From the NCBI GenBank assembly GCA_021159525.1, contig JAGHEC010000375.1, positions 1 through 5,256 on the forward strand: 5,256 nt of DNA. Direction: 5' to 3'. Below are positions 1 through 5,256 of this stretch, piece by piece (the stretch's first letter is position 1; every line of letters begins with the position of its first letter). Both the position numbers and the translations under genes were made by a program. The notes under the pieces are model-generated. The model was not told where the DNA came from. It saw only the letters and a list, made by a program, of their open reading frames with translations, and made no database searches. Origin of the DNA: Deltaproteobacteria bacterium (GTDB taxonomy: Bacteria > Desulfobacterota > DSM-4660 > Desulfatiglandales > Desulfatiglandaceae).

Positions 1-140
1 AATGGCGGGCAGGCTTGCCCCTTTGGCATTCTCGCATTCGTCGAGCTGCGGCTTCCCCCACTGATAAGTCACAAAGAGACGGCGCCCTCCCGGCAGTCGC
101 GTCAGAAAAACCCTTCTGCCCCCATTTTTTGAGCTGTTAC
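1..140 (+). repeat. Palindromic repeat, copy 1 (right half, truncated by window start)
   Basis: This is the right half of the long form of the repeat family seen again near 1015-1142 and 5016-5256. Positions 16-140 match 5132-5256 over the same 125-base length with four mismatches by eye, ending in GAGCTGTTAC, the right inner terminus. The left arm would lie before the window. At 7-20 a small hairpin (GGGCA, loop GGCT, TGCCC) replaces sequence seen in copy 3. To the right of 140 the outer arm found in the other copies is not clearly recognisable; only GTTAC and TCCCAAC spaced alike remain. The repeat contains open frames, but none is believable as a gene. Confidence 0.85.
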
Positions 141-227
141 ATTTTGTCCCAACCGCGGACGGCCGCGCAACATGCCTTGAATATGGCGCCGCAATCGGTT
201 AAGGTGGGGCCAGGAAAGGAGATAATT
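141..227 (+). other. Leader of the MBL hydrolase gene
   Basis: This is the short non-coding stretch between repeat copy 1 and the hydrolase start. It holds a small perfect hairpin at 154-167 (CGCGG, loop ACGG, CCGCG) and the ribosome binding site near its end. I see no convincing sigma-70 promoter: TTGAAT at 178-183 has only a poor -10 partner. The promoter may lie in or before the repeat. Confidence 0.4.
216..221 (+). promoter_or_regulatory. Ribosome binding site that fixes the MBL hydrolase start
   Basis: AAGGAG lies six bases before the ATG at 228. The same frame is open back to position 15, but an upstream start would translate the palindromic repeat. This strong Shine-Dalgarno therefore decides for 228. 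Confidence 0.85.
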
Positions 228-953
228 ATGAAACAGGTAACAGAGACTGTCTATTTTATCCCGGGCCAGGACGAGATGATCCCTGATTCTCATGTCTACC
301 TTGTCGGCAGGCCCGACTCACACGATATGACGCTGGTGGACGCCGGGTTGATGGGCAAGGGCGGATACAAGATCCAATGCATCCAGAAGGCCGGGATCCA
401 GCTCGCTCATATCAAGAGGATTCTCATGACCCACACCCATTTGGACCATATCGGGTGTCTCGGGGAAATCCTCGAGGCCGTCCCCGATGCCGAACTGTGG
501 GTCCATGTTGAGGAAGGGGATTTGCTTGAACAGGGGAATGATCAGGCCGTCTACGGCATGGATATGTTCAAGAGCATGTGTCAGGCCCAGTACCGGATCC
601 CGGCGGGGGCCTTCACCTTTCAGGTCCATCGTAAACTCACAGGGGGGGAAACCCTGGACCTGGGCCGCACAGACTGGGAGGTGCTTCACATCCCCGGCCA
701 TTCGCCGGGAAGCATCGGTCTGTATAACAGCCAAGAGAAGATCCTTATACCCGGCGACACGGTCTATGCAGACTATGCGATCGGCCGGTTCGACCTGTTC
801 GGGGCCAGCGGCCCCCAGCTCAGAGACTCGCTCATGAAACTGGCGACCCTCAAGGTCGATATCCTTCTGCCCGGTCACAACCGCATTATGGAGGCGGTAC
901 CGCCGGGCTATATCGAGGAAACAGCGAGACAGTGGGAACCGTATCTGTCATAA
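228..953 (+). CDS. MBL-fold metallo-hydrolase, glyoxalase II-like
   Basis: A 241-residue cytoplasmic protein of the metallo-beta-lactamase superfamily, without a signal peptide. It has the full dinuclear metal set: THTHLDH at 68-74 (His69, His71, Asp73, His74), His158 in HIPGHSPGS, Asp177 in PGDT and His217 in LPGH. The PGHSPGS and PGDTVY motifs and a following GRFDLFGAS segment resemble glyoxalase II and related thioester or persulfide hydrolases; length is normal for single-domain members. The substrate cannot be told from sequence: the family includes hydroxyacylglutathione hydrolases, lactonases and many uncharacterised hydrolases. The start at 228 is chosen for its AAGGAG site and because the fold begins directly after it. 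The gene stands alone on the plus strand, convergent with the operon to its right, and its stop codon touches the target duplication of the inserted element. Confidence 0.9.
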   Translation: MKQVTETVYFIPGQDEMIPDSHVYLVGRPDSHDMTLVDAGLMGKGGYKIQCIQKAGIQLAHIKRILMTHTHLDHIGCLGEILEAVPDAELWVHVEEGDLLEQGNDQAVYGMDMFKSMCQAQYRIPAGAFTFQVHRKLTGGETLDLGRTDWEVLHIPGHSPGSIGLYNSQEKILIPGDTVYADYAIGRFDLFGASGPQLRDSLMKLATLKVDILLPGHNRIMEAVPPGYIEETARQWEPYLS

Positions 954-961
954 GAATCCAA
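954..961 (+). repeat. Target-site duplication, left copy
   Basis: GAATCCAA, directly before the GTAACC end of the element and directly after the TAA stop of the hydrolase gene. An identical octamer lies at 1193-1200. Confidence 0.85.
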
Positions 962-1192
962 GTAACCGTTCAGCGGGTCTTGAGATCTCCCTGATACACT
1001 GATATGAGAAAATCGCATCAGCTCAATAATTGGGGGGATAACAGCGACCGTACCACCGGGGCAGGAAGATTTTTCTTGTGCTCCGGGCCTCCCGGCAGTC
1101 GCGTCAGAAAAACCCTCCTGCCCCGGGTTATTGAGCTGTTACGTGAGGCGGACAACCCCAAATTTGAACAAGAATCATCCGTGAATGGTTAC
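962..1192. mobile_element. 231-bp MITE-like element (copy 2) with 8-bp target duplication
   Basis: The element begins GTAACCGTTCAGCGGGT and ends ATCCGTGAATGGTTAC; these are imperfect inverted repeats of about 16 bases. Perfect GAATCCAA octamers flank it exactly, the mark of transposition. It carries no transposase and no credible gene. Its core is the short form of the inner palindrome (1015-1142). The right outer arm 1154-1191 matches the reverse complement of 4975-5012 at 30 of 38 positions, so copy 3 belongs to the same family. GTAA termini and 8-bp duplications are known traits of IS66-family elements, so mobilisation by an IS66-type transposase is inferred. Lying between convergent genes, its hairpin could act as a bidirectional terminator. 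The residual spacer 1201-1254 before the J-protein stop holds nothing I recognise. Confidence 0.8.
1015..1142. repeat. Inner palindrome, short form
   Basis: Core of copy 2. The left end CAGCTCAATAA (1019-1029) pairs with TTATTGAGCTG (1129-1139). Further in, GGGGCAGGA (1058-1066) pairs with TCCTGCCCC (1116-1124), TTTTTC (1070-1075) with GAAAAA (1107-1112), and CCGGG (1083-1087) closes on CCCGG (1091-1095) over a CCT loop. Compared with copy 3 it lacks 113 bases, exactly the inner arm between two CCTCC pentamers. Confidence 0.85.
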
Positions 1193-1200
1193 GAATCCAA
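1193..1200 (+). repeat. Target-site duplication, right copy
   Basis: GAATCCAA, directly after the GGTTAC end of the element and identical to 954-961. Confidence 0.85.
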
Positions 1201-1254
1201 ATGGTCGGAGATTCAAAGGGAGAGGTTCGGGGTTGAGATATGAAGAGTCTGTCC

Positions 1255-2079
1255 CTATTTCCCGCGCAGTGAGGCAAGCCCGGAGCGGATCCGGGCCATG
1301 AGATCTCGGATTTTCTGCAGCAGGGGGCCCCGGATGTGGACGGTCATATAGAGATCCCCGGTCTCTCCGCCTGCCCGGCCCGGCGCCCCCATCCCCTTCA
1401 GACGCAGTTGCTGTCCGGGCTTCATATGGGGAGGGATGGTGACGATCAACTCCCTGCCGGTCTTTCGGCAGATATACCGGGCCCTGCCCCCGTCCTGTGC
1501 CAGCTTTGAGGAAATAACAATGCTGTCCTGAAGATCCTTTCCCTTTTCAGGGAGTTGCACGCCCCACTTCTTTTTCAGGCCATATCGGATCACTTTCCCG
1601 AACCAGCCCGCCATGGGCGTCCCCCTGGCGCCAGGTCTCTGGCCGGTCCCGAACCCGCTCACAAAGACCCGGCCGAAGGCCCCCGGTCTCCTGAATTCAA
1701 AGGTCCGGTATCCAGGACCATATGACTCCCTGAAGATATCCTCAAAGCCCCGAAAGCCAAAGGCCCGGCTCAATTCCTCAAAGATCTGCTGGATATCGGA
1801 CCCCCTGAAGATATCCTGCTCGGAATAGGCCTGCCGGAACTGGTCGTAGGCAGAGGATCCGTAGGCCTGTCTCAAGGCATCATATTCTTTCCTCTTCCGG
1901 GGATCCGAGAGGACTGCATAAGCCTCGTTGATCTCCTTCATTCGGGCCGCGGCCTTTGGATCATCCCTGTTCCGGTCCGGGTGGCACAAGAGGGCCAATC
2001 GCCGGTAGGCGTCCCGAACCTCTTTCTGGCCGGCCTCCTTATCCAGGCGCAGGATCTCATAGTAATCCTTTTGTTCCAT
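1255..2079 (-). CDS. J-domain co-chaperone with single C-terminal DnaJ domain
   Basis: A 274-residue DnaJ/CbpA-like protein expected to stimulate the ATPase of a DnaK-type Hsp70 in the cytoplasm. The J domain fills residues 5-70: DYYEILRLDK, helix II with VRDAYRRLAL, the essential HPD at 33-35, and MKEINEAYAVLSDPRKRKEYD. Residues about 75-160 form a Phe/Gly/Arg-rich linker. Residues about 183-250 match one DnaJ C-terminal beta-barrel (VTIPPHMKPGQQLRLKGMG, then GDLYMTVHIRG), followed by a basic helical tail. There is no CXXCXGXG zinc-binding domain and no second C-terminal barrel, so it is not housekeeping DnaJ and is shorter than typical CbpA. The Shine-Dalgarno is weak. It is last in the minus-strand operon, 59 bp after trmL. 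No sigma-32 type promoter is evident in that gap. Confidence 0.88.
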   Translation of the reverse strand: MEQKDYYEILRLDKEAGQKEVRDAYRRLALLCHPDRNRDDPKAAARMKEINEAYAVLSDPRKRKEYDALRQAYGSSAYDQFRQAYSEQDIFRGSDIQQIFEELSRAFGFRGFEDIFRESYGPGYRTFEFRRPGAFGRVFVSGFGTGQRPGARGTPMAGWFGKVIRYGLKKKWGVQLPEKGKDLQDSIVISSKLAQDGGRARYICRKTGRELIVTIPPHMKPGQQLRLKGMGAPGRAGGETGDLYMTVHIRGPLLQKIRDLMARIRSGLASLRGK

Positions 2080-2138
2080 GGTCTGCCCATTTTTCCCCGG
2101 GATCGGGAGCGCATCTCGTGTTTGGCGCCCCTCCCGTC

Positions 2139-2636
2139 TTAGAATCTCCCCATCTGGTGGAGATAGTGATAGGCCACGATCCCCACGGTGGTGGCCAGAT
2201 TGAGACTCCGCACCTTCCCCCAGATCGGCACTGTAAAACAGGGATAGGTCTCCCGAATGGCCGGAGGGAGCCCCTGTGTCTCCTGGCCGAAGAGGAGATA
2301 ATCGCCCGGCCTCGCTGTTGCCTCGGTATAGGGCACAGAGGCGTGCCGGGAAAACGCCAGCAGGCCCCGGCCCTCCTCCATCGACAGCAGGAACTGGTCA
2401 AAACTGGGGTGATGTTGGACGTCCACCTCGGGCCAGTAGTCCAGACCGGCACGCCTGAGATGCCGGTCGTCTACTTGAAAGCCCAAGGGATGGATAAGAT
2501 GGAGCCGGATCTCCGCAGCCGCGCACAGCCGGGCAATGTTTCCCGTATTGGCCGGGATCTCGGGCTGATAGAGGACCACATTGAGGGCGGGCGCCGTCAA
2601 AATTCTGTGCCCTGTCCTGGCGAGACAACCTGTCAT
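2139..2636 (-). CDS. trmL: tRNA (cytidine/uridine(34)-2'-O)-methyltransferase TrmL
   Basis: A 165-residue SPOUT (SpoU/TrmH) methyltransferase. By family it uses S-adenosylmethionine to methylate the ribose of the wobble nucleotide 34 in certain tRNA-Leu species, acting as a knotted homodimer. All three motifs are visible: PEIPANTGNIARLCA at 25-39 with RRAGLDYW at 61-68, LLFGQETQGLP at 114-124, and VRSLNLATTVGIVAYH at 142-157. The ATG overlaps the TGA of the upstream nucleotidase gene as ATGA (2633-2636), indicating translational coupling. This start adds about 17 residues before LNVVLYQPE, where the E. coli protein begins almost at once. A TTG at 2600-2598 (residue 13) is an alternative start. 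The function is secure; the start is less so. Confidence 0.92.
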   Translation of the reverse strand: MTGCLARTGHRILTAPALNVVLYQPEIPANTGNIARLCAAAEIRLHLIHPLGFQVDDRHLRRAGLDYWPEVDVQHHPSFDQFLLSMEEGRGLLAFSRHASVPYTEATARPGDYLLFGQETQGLPPAIRETYPCFTVPIWGKVRSLNLATTVGIVAYHYLHQMGRF

Positions 2637-4129
2637 GGGATTCTGATAATCCGGCCCTTCCCCCCGCTCGGATAGTCAATCACCTTCAAATGCCGTGCAT
2701 AGGCGACAAGGACCTGATAATCGATAAGCTTTGTTTGCTTCCATTCAATAGAACCAGGTTCGAGATGGAGATACCTCTCCATGTTTTCCGGTCGGGTGCA
2801 AAAGGAATTATGCGTCAGCGTATAGACGCGCTCGGGCGATATCGGTTCTCCGCCGATCTTGGCCTCAACCACCCTCTGACCGCACGGTTTTCTGGCGTCT
2901 ACCATATAGGTTATCCCGGATACCTGATTTGAGACGGCCAAGGCATCACCTTCCAGGATCCGGAGGATTTGTGCGCCGGTGGCCTTGCCCACCACCAGGT
3001 GGTTTTGAAAGGGACATATGGTCTTGAAATCCCCTTCATTCAGCAAAAGCGGTTCACCCGGATAAACCTCAAAATCCTTTCTCAGGGAGGAGCTGTTGGT
3101 CATGGCCGCGTCTGTGCCGGTTGCCCACCTGAAGGCATCGGTCACGAAATCCCCGAGGCTGTTTTCCTCATTGCGAAAGCAGGCCCCCAAAAGGGACTGC
3201 CTGAGCAGGGCGAACCGTTCGCCTCCCAACGCATCCACCGCCTCCTTGACCGCCATGGAGAAGCGCGCCAAGGGGCACGGCGTCAGCTTGACAATCCGAT
3301 TTCTCATGGAGGTGATCCTGCCGTCGCTTACCGTGAGCCTGGCCTCTCCATAAAAACTGTTCATGGCCCCTGCCTGGAAAATAGGGATCCCGTTTTTGAC
3401 CAGCGGCTCCTCCAAAACTATATGGCTGTGGCCCGACAGGATCATGTCCACCCCAAGGTCGGCCGGGATCGCCTCCGCAAGGGCGACAATATTCCTTATA
3501 TGGTCATGAACCATGAGGACCGTCAGATCCAGGCGGCCCATTTGGGGCACATACCGTTCGACGGCCGAGAGCATGGACCGCATCTCAAGCCCCCTGGGCC
3601 TGATGGCCTTCAACACACGCGTGTTGTGGGGCATGAGAAGGCCGATCACCCCGATCTTGAATCCGGAGCCGCCCGTGATGATCCGGTATGGTGTGAAGTA
3701 AGGTCTGTTATCCAAGGTCACCAGATTTGCACACAAAAGCCCTGACCGAAAGGCGTCGGGCTCAGGCGTTCCATAGTCGAATTCGTGGTTCCCTGCCGAG
3801 ATCAGGACCCTTTTCCCAAACCCCCTGGACGCAAGCTGTTCCCAGAAGCGGTTCCACAGCCCCAGTTCGAAAACTCCTTTCTTTTTCTCGGGAAAATCAG
3901 GGCCGGTGAACAGGTCCCCGGCCATGGCGTAAAAGGCATTCGGCTCTTTTTCAAAAATGGGCCTGAGCATGTGGGCCATGTTCGAGATTCCGACCCTGGT
4001 GGAGTCCGGGAAAAGCCATCCGTGAAGGTCGTTCTGATAAATAACAGTGACATGTTCCCGTGCCCCCGCAGGGACGCAAACACACAGGATCAACAAGAAT
4101 GCCAGACAGAAAAAGCGGCGTTTCTTCAT
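2633..4129 (-). CDS. Secreted 5'-nucleotidase/UshA-family metallophosphoesterase
   Basis: A 498-residue exported protein. Residues 1-23 form a Sec signal peptide (KKRR, a hydrophobic core FFCLAFLLILCVCVP, then AGA before the likely cleavage site), so it should work in the periplasm. The N-terminal metallophosphoesterase domain has the complete set: NDLHG (Asp34, His36), AGD (Asp72), GNHEFD (Asn114, catalytic His115 and Asp118), MVHDH (His208) and GHSH (His234, His236). The C-terminal 5'-nucleotidase domain spans about 305-485, with SLGDFVTDAFRWATGTDAAM and PFQN (373-376). Two usual nucleotide-binding motifs are altered: NGG(G/S)LR reads NSSSLR (345-350), and the GGDGF/Y stacking motif is absent after THNSF (439-443). 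The substrate may therefore differ from ordinary 5'-nucleotides. It follows walJ by 51 bp and overlaps trmL by 4 bp. Confidence 0.9.
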   Translation of the reverse strand: MKKRRFFCLAFLLILCVCVPAGAREHVTVIYQNDLHGWLFPDSTRVGISNMAHMLRPIFEKEPNAFYAMAGDLFTGPDFPEKKKGVFELGLWNRFWEQLASRGFGKRVLISAGNHEFDYGTPEPDAFRSGLLCANLVTLDNRPYFTPYRIITGGSGFKIGVIGLLMPHNTRVLKAIRPRGLEMRSMLSAVERYVPQMGRLDLTVLMVHDHIRNIVALAEAIPADLGVDMILSGHSHIVLEEPLVKNGIPIFQAGAMNSFYGEARLTVSDGRITSMRNRIVKLTPCPLARFSMAVKEAVDALGGERFALLRQSLLGACFRNEENSLGDFVTDAFRWATGTDAAMTNSSSLRKDFEVYPGEPLLLNEGDFKTICPFQNHLVVGKATGAQILRILEGDALAVSNQVSGITYMVDARKPCGQRVVEAKIGGEPISPERVYTLTHNSFCTRPENMERYLHLEPGSIEWKQTKLIDYQVLVAYARHLKVIDYPSGGKGRIIRIP

Positions 4130-4135
4130 GGAAAA

Positions 4136-4141
4136 CCCTTT
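4136..4141 (-). promoter_or_regulatory. Ribosome binding site of the nucleotidase gene
   Basis: On the minus strand AAAGGG lies six bases before the ATG at 4129, as the second of two tandem AAAGGG hexamers (4136-4147). Upstream in the same 51-bp gap is a small inverted repeat, GGGGCC (4152-4157) with GGCCCC (4171-4176), lacking a T-run and so not a convincing terminator. Confidence 0.7.
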
Positions 4142-4180
4142 CCCTTTGGATGGGGCCTGTTTCCTTTCCCGGCCCCGAAA

Positions 4181-4966
4181 TCAGAGATCCATCATGGGGC
4201 TGGGCGCGTCCTGGCCCGCGACCCATATGCGCGTTTTGCCCAGGCCGCACCCTGAAAGAACCTGGCCGGCCGTTTCCCGGGCCTTTTCCGGTCGGTTATT
4301 GATTTCACTCAGGTGGGCCAGGACCACCACCCGCAAATCGGCATGGGACACGGCCCTCAGGAGTTCACCGGCCTCCCGGTTCGACAAATGCCCGTCCGGG
4401 CCCTTGATGCGTCGTTTCAAATACAGGGGATAAGGCCCCTCAAGGAGCATATCCGGATCATGATTGAATTCCAGGATAAGGGCCTGGCATCCCTTCAAGC
4501 GTTCTTCGGCCAGCCGGGTGCTGCGGCCCAGGTCCGTGGCCAGACCCACGCGGATCCCGTCCGATGACAGAACAATGCCCATGGGATCCGCGGCATCATG
4601 GCATTTGGTGAAGGTGTCGATAACAAGATCGTTGAGCGTGACGGAACCGCCGGTCTCGATCAGCCGGGCCTCCGGGACCTTGCCCAGCCTCTTCCGGCTG
4701 TTTTGCAGGGTCCCGGCATTGGCATACACAGGCAAATGGTACCGTCGCGCCAAGACGCCGGCCCCCCGGATGTGATCCACGTGTTCGTGGGTCAAAATGA
4801 TTCCGTCCAGTCGCCCCGGCAAGACCCCTACCACAGCCAGGCGACGTTCAATCTCCCGGCAGCTCAATCCGGCATCAATCAGGATGCGTGCCCGGTTGGT
4901 CTCCAGATAACAGACATTCCCGCTGCTTCCCGATGCGAGCACTGAAAATTTAAGAGCGCTTTTCAT
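4181..4966 (-). CDS. walJ: WalJ/YycJ-family MBL-fold exonuclease
   Basis: A 261-residue cytoplasmic MBL-fold protein with the YycJ/WalJ signature: FSVLASGSSGN at 7-17, THEHVDH at 59-65, KCHDAADPMG at 121-130, ATDLG at 143-147, EFNHDPDML at 166-174, then LKRRIKGPDGHLSN at 183-196 and AHLSEINN at 217-224. Family members from Firmicutes are 5'-3' exonucleases linked to mismatch repair; that role is inferred here, and walJ and yycJ are synonyms. Metal ligands (His60, His62, Asp64, His65, His123, Asp145, His218) appear complete and length is typical. An in-frame TGA five codons upstream leaves ATG 4966 as the only sensible start. No good Shine-Dalgarno precedes it; the nearest purine run, GGTAAAG, belongs to the end of the repeat element. 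It is the first gene of the minus-strand operon. Confidence 0.9.
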   Translation of the reverse strand: MKSALKFSVLASGSSGNVCYLETNRARILIDAGLSCREIERRLAVVGVLPGRLDGIILTHEHVDHIRGAGVLARRYHLPVYANAGTLQNSRKRLGKVPEARLIETGGSVTLNDLVIDTFTKCHDAADPMGIVLSSDGIRVGLATDLGRSTRLAEERLKGCQALILEFNHDPDMLLEGPYPLYLKRRIKGPDGHLSNREAGELLRAVSHADLRVVVLAHLSEINNRPEKARETAGQVLSGCGLGKTRIWVAGQDAPSPMMDL

Positions 4967-5015
4967 GGCAATCTTTACCGTTCACGGGTGATTTTTGGCC
5001 AAAGTTGGGATTATC

Positions 5016-5256
5016 GTAACAGCTCAATAAATAGGGGGATAACTGCGAACCTAGTGCCGGGGCAGAAGAATTTTTCTTCCGCTCCGGGCCTCCGGGCTGG
5101 TCTCTTGAGTGACTTATCTGCGGGGGACACCTGCCCCTTTGGCATTCCCGACTTCGTCGAGCTGCGGCTTCCCCCACTGATAAGTCACAAAGAGACGGCG
5201 CCCTCCCGGCAGTCGCGTCAGAAAAACCCTTCTGCCCCCATTTATTGAGCTGTTAC
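5016..5256. repeat. Inner palindrome, long form (241 bp)
   Basis: It starts GTAACAGCTCAATAAAT and ends ATTTATTGAGCTGTTAC, a perfect 17-bp inverted repeat. Nested stems follow: GGGGCAGAAG (5059-5068) with CTTCTGCCCC (5229-5238), TTTTTC (5071-5076) with GAAAAA (5221-5226), GTCTCTT (5100-5106) with AAGAGAC (5190-5196), GTGACTTATC (5109-5118) with GATAAGTCAC (5179-5188), and GGGGG (5122-5126) with CCCCC (5171-5175). Near the apex CGAC and GTCG (5149-5159) form a small loop. The whole can fold as one long interrupted hairpin or cruciform. Confidence 0.85.
5094..5206. repeat. 113-bp inner hairpin arm, present only in long copies
   Basis: This segment is exactly what copy 2 lacks. It is bounded by CCTCC at 5089-5093 and again at 5202-5206, and most of it folds on itself (stems 5100-5126 with 5171-5196). 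Its right half is also present in copy 1. Either it was lost from copy 2 by slippage between the pentamers, or it was gained in the long copies as an insertion with a 5-bp duplication. Confidence 0.7.

Larger units (their letters stand above)
4974..5256. mobile_element. MITE-like element, copy 3 (long form, runs off window end)
   Basis: The left outer end TTTACCGTTCACGGGTG (from about 4974) corresponds to GTAACCGTTCA of copy 2, with its outermost bases diverged. The outer arm 4975-5012 matches copy 2's right outer arm in inverted orientation at 30 of 38 positions. The inner palindrome 5016-5256 follows. The matching outer right arm and any target duplication lie beyond the window; if the duplication is 8 bp, its left copy would be TGGCAATC at 4966-4973, touching the walJ start codon. 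There is no coding content. It probably separates walJ from its ancestral promoter region, or supplies a new leader. Confidence 0.65.

Noticed and set aside
15..227. N-terminal extension of the MBL hydrolase (open frame continues upstream of 228)
   Set aside because: It would translate the palindromic repeat, has no ribosome binding site, and the MBL fold starts right at 228 behind a strong AAGGAG.
1004..1243. 79-codon plus-strand open frame
   Set aside because: It runs through the short palindrome and across the element's right end and target duplication; no domain and no ribosome binding site. Likely to be annotated falsely as a hypothetical protein in genomes carrying this repeat.
1240..1258. 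GAGTCTGTCCCTATTT at the end of the J-protein gene as a separate repeat remnant
   Set aside because: It resembles motifs seen near some REP-type transposases, but it occurs once here and overlaps a stop codon; no support from this window alone.
2100..2138. Possible terminator hairpin between trmL and the J-protein gene (minus strand GGGGCGC with GCGCTCCC)
   Set aside because: Imperfect stem with a bulge and no following T-run; read-through is more likely.
2969..3745. Long plus-strand open frame (258 codons)
   Set aside because: Antisense shadow of the nucleotidase gene; its protein is low in hydrophobic order and matches no family. The 1956-2675 plus-strand frame, opposite the trmL and J-protein genes, is rejected likewise.
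5010..5015. GATAAT on the minus strand as a -10 box for walJ
   Set aside because: No acceptable -35 hexamer at 16-18 bases upstream, where the sequence is C-rich. Too weak to call a promoter.
4988..5248. 86-codon plus-strand open frame
   Set aside because: Lies wholly within the long palindromic element and has no protein-like features.
1..5256. CRISPR array or tRNA/rRNA genes
   Set aside because: The repeats are three dispersed palindromes with no regular spacers, and no cloverleaf or rRNA sequence was seen.

Overview
The window is GC-rich, densely coded bacterial DNA. Gene content (glyoxalase II-like hydrolase, WalJ/YycJ nuclease, periplasmic 5'-nucleotidase, TrmL, a small J-protein) and the intergenic palindromes suggest a Gram-negative, deltaproteobacterium-like (Desulfobacterota) genome. 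That placement is an impression from protein style only; nothing here is a taxonomic marker.

Layout. Positions 1-140 hold the right half of a palindromic repeat (copy 1). A plus-strand gene for a metallo-beta-lactamase-fold hydrolase follows at 228-953. Directly after its stop codon sits a 231-bp non-autonomous inverted-repeat element (copy 2, 962-1192) with a perfect 8-bp target duplication (GAATCCAA) on both sides. From 1255 to 4966 four genes lie on the minus strand in the order walJ/yycJ-like, 5'-nucleotidase-like, trmL, J-domain protein. Gaps are 51 bp, a 4-bp ATGA overlap and 59 bp, so they probably form one operon read from right to left. The third repeat copy begins about 8 bp from the walJ start codon and runs off the window end (4974-5256).

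The genes look like housekeeping functions: an exonuclease-type MBL protein linked elsewhere to mismatch repair, a secreted nucleotidase, a tRNA wobble-base methyltransferase and a DnaK co-chaperone. No obvious shared pathway joins them.

The notable content is the repeat family. It has outer ends starting GTAACC, an inner 17-bp perfect inverted repeat starting GTAACAGCTC, a long form (241-bp inner palindrome) and a short form (128 bp) differing by a 113-bp hairpin arm bounded by CCTCC. One stem position shows a compensatory A-T to G-C change between copies. GTAA ends plus an 8-bp duplication resemble the IS66 family, so this looks like a MITE mobilised by an IS66-type transposase. No transposase gene is present in the window.
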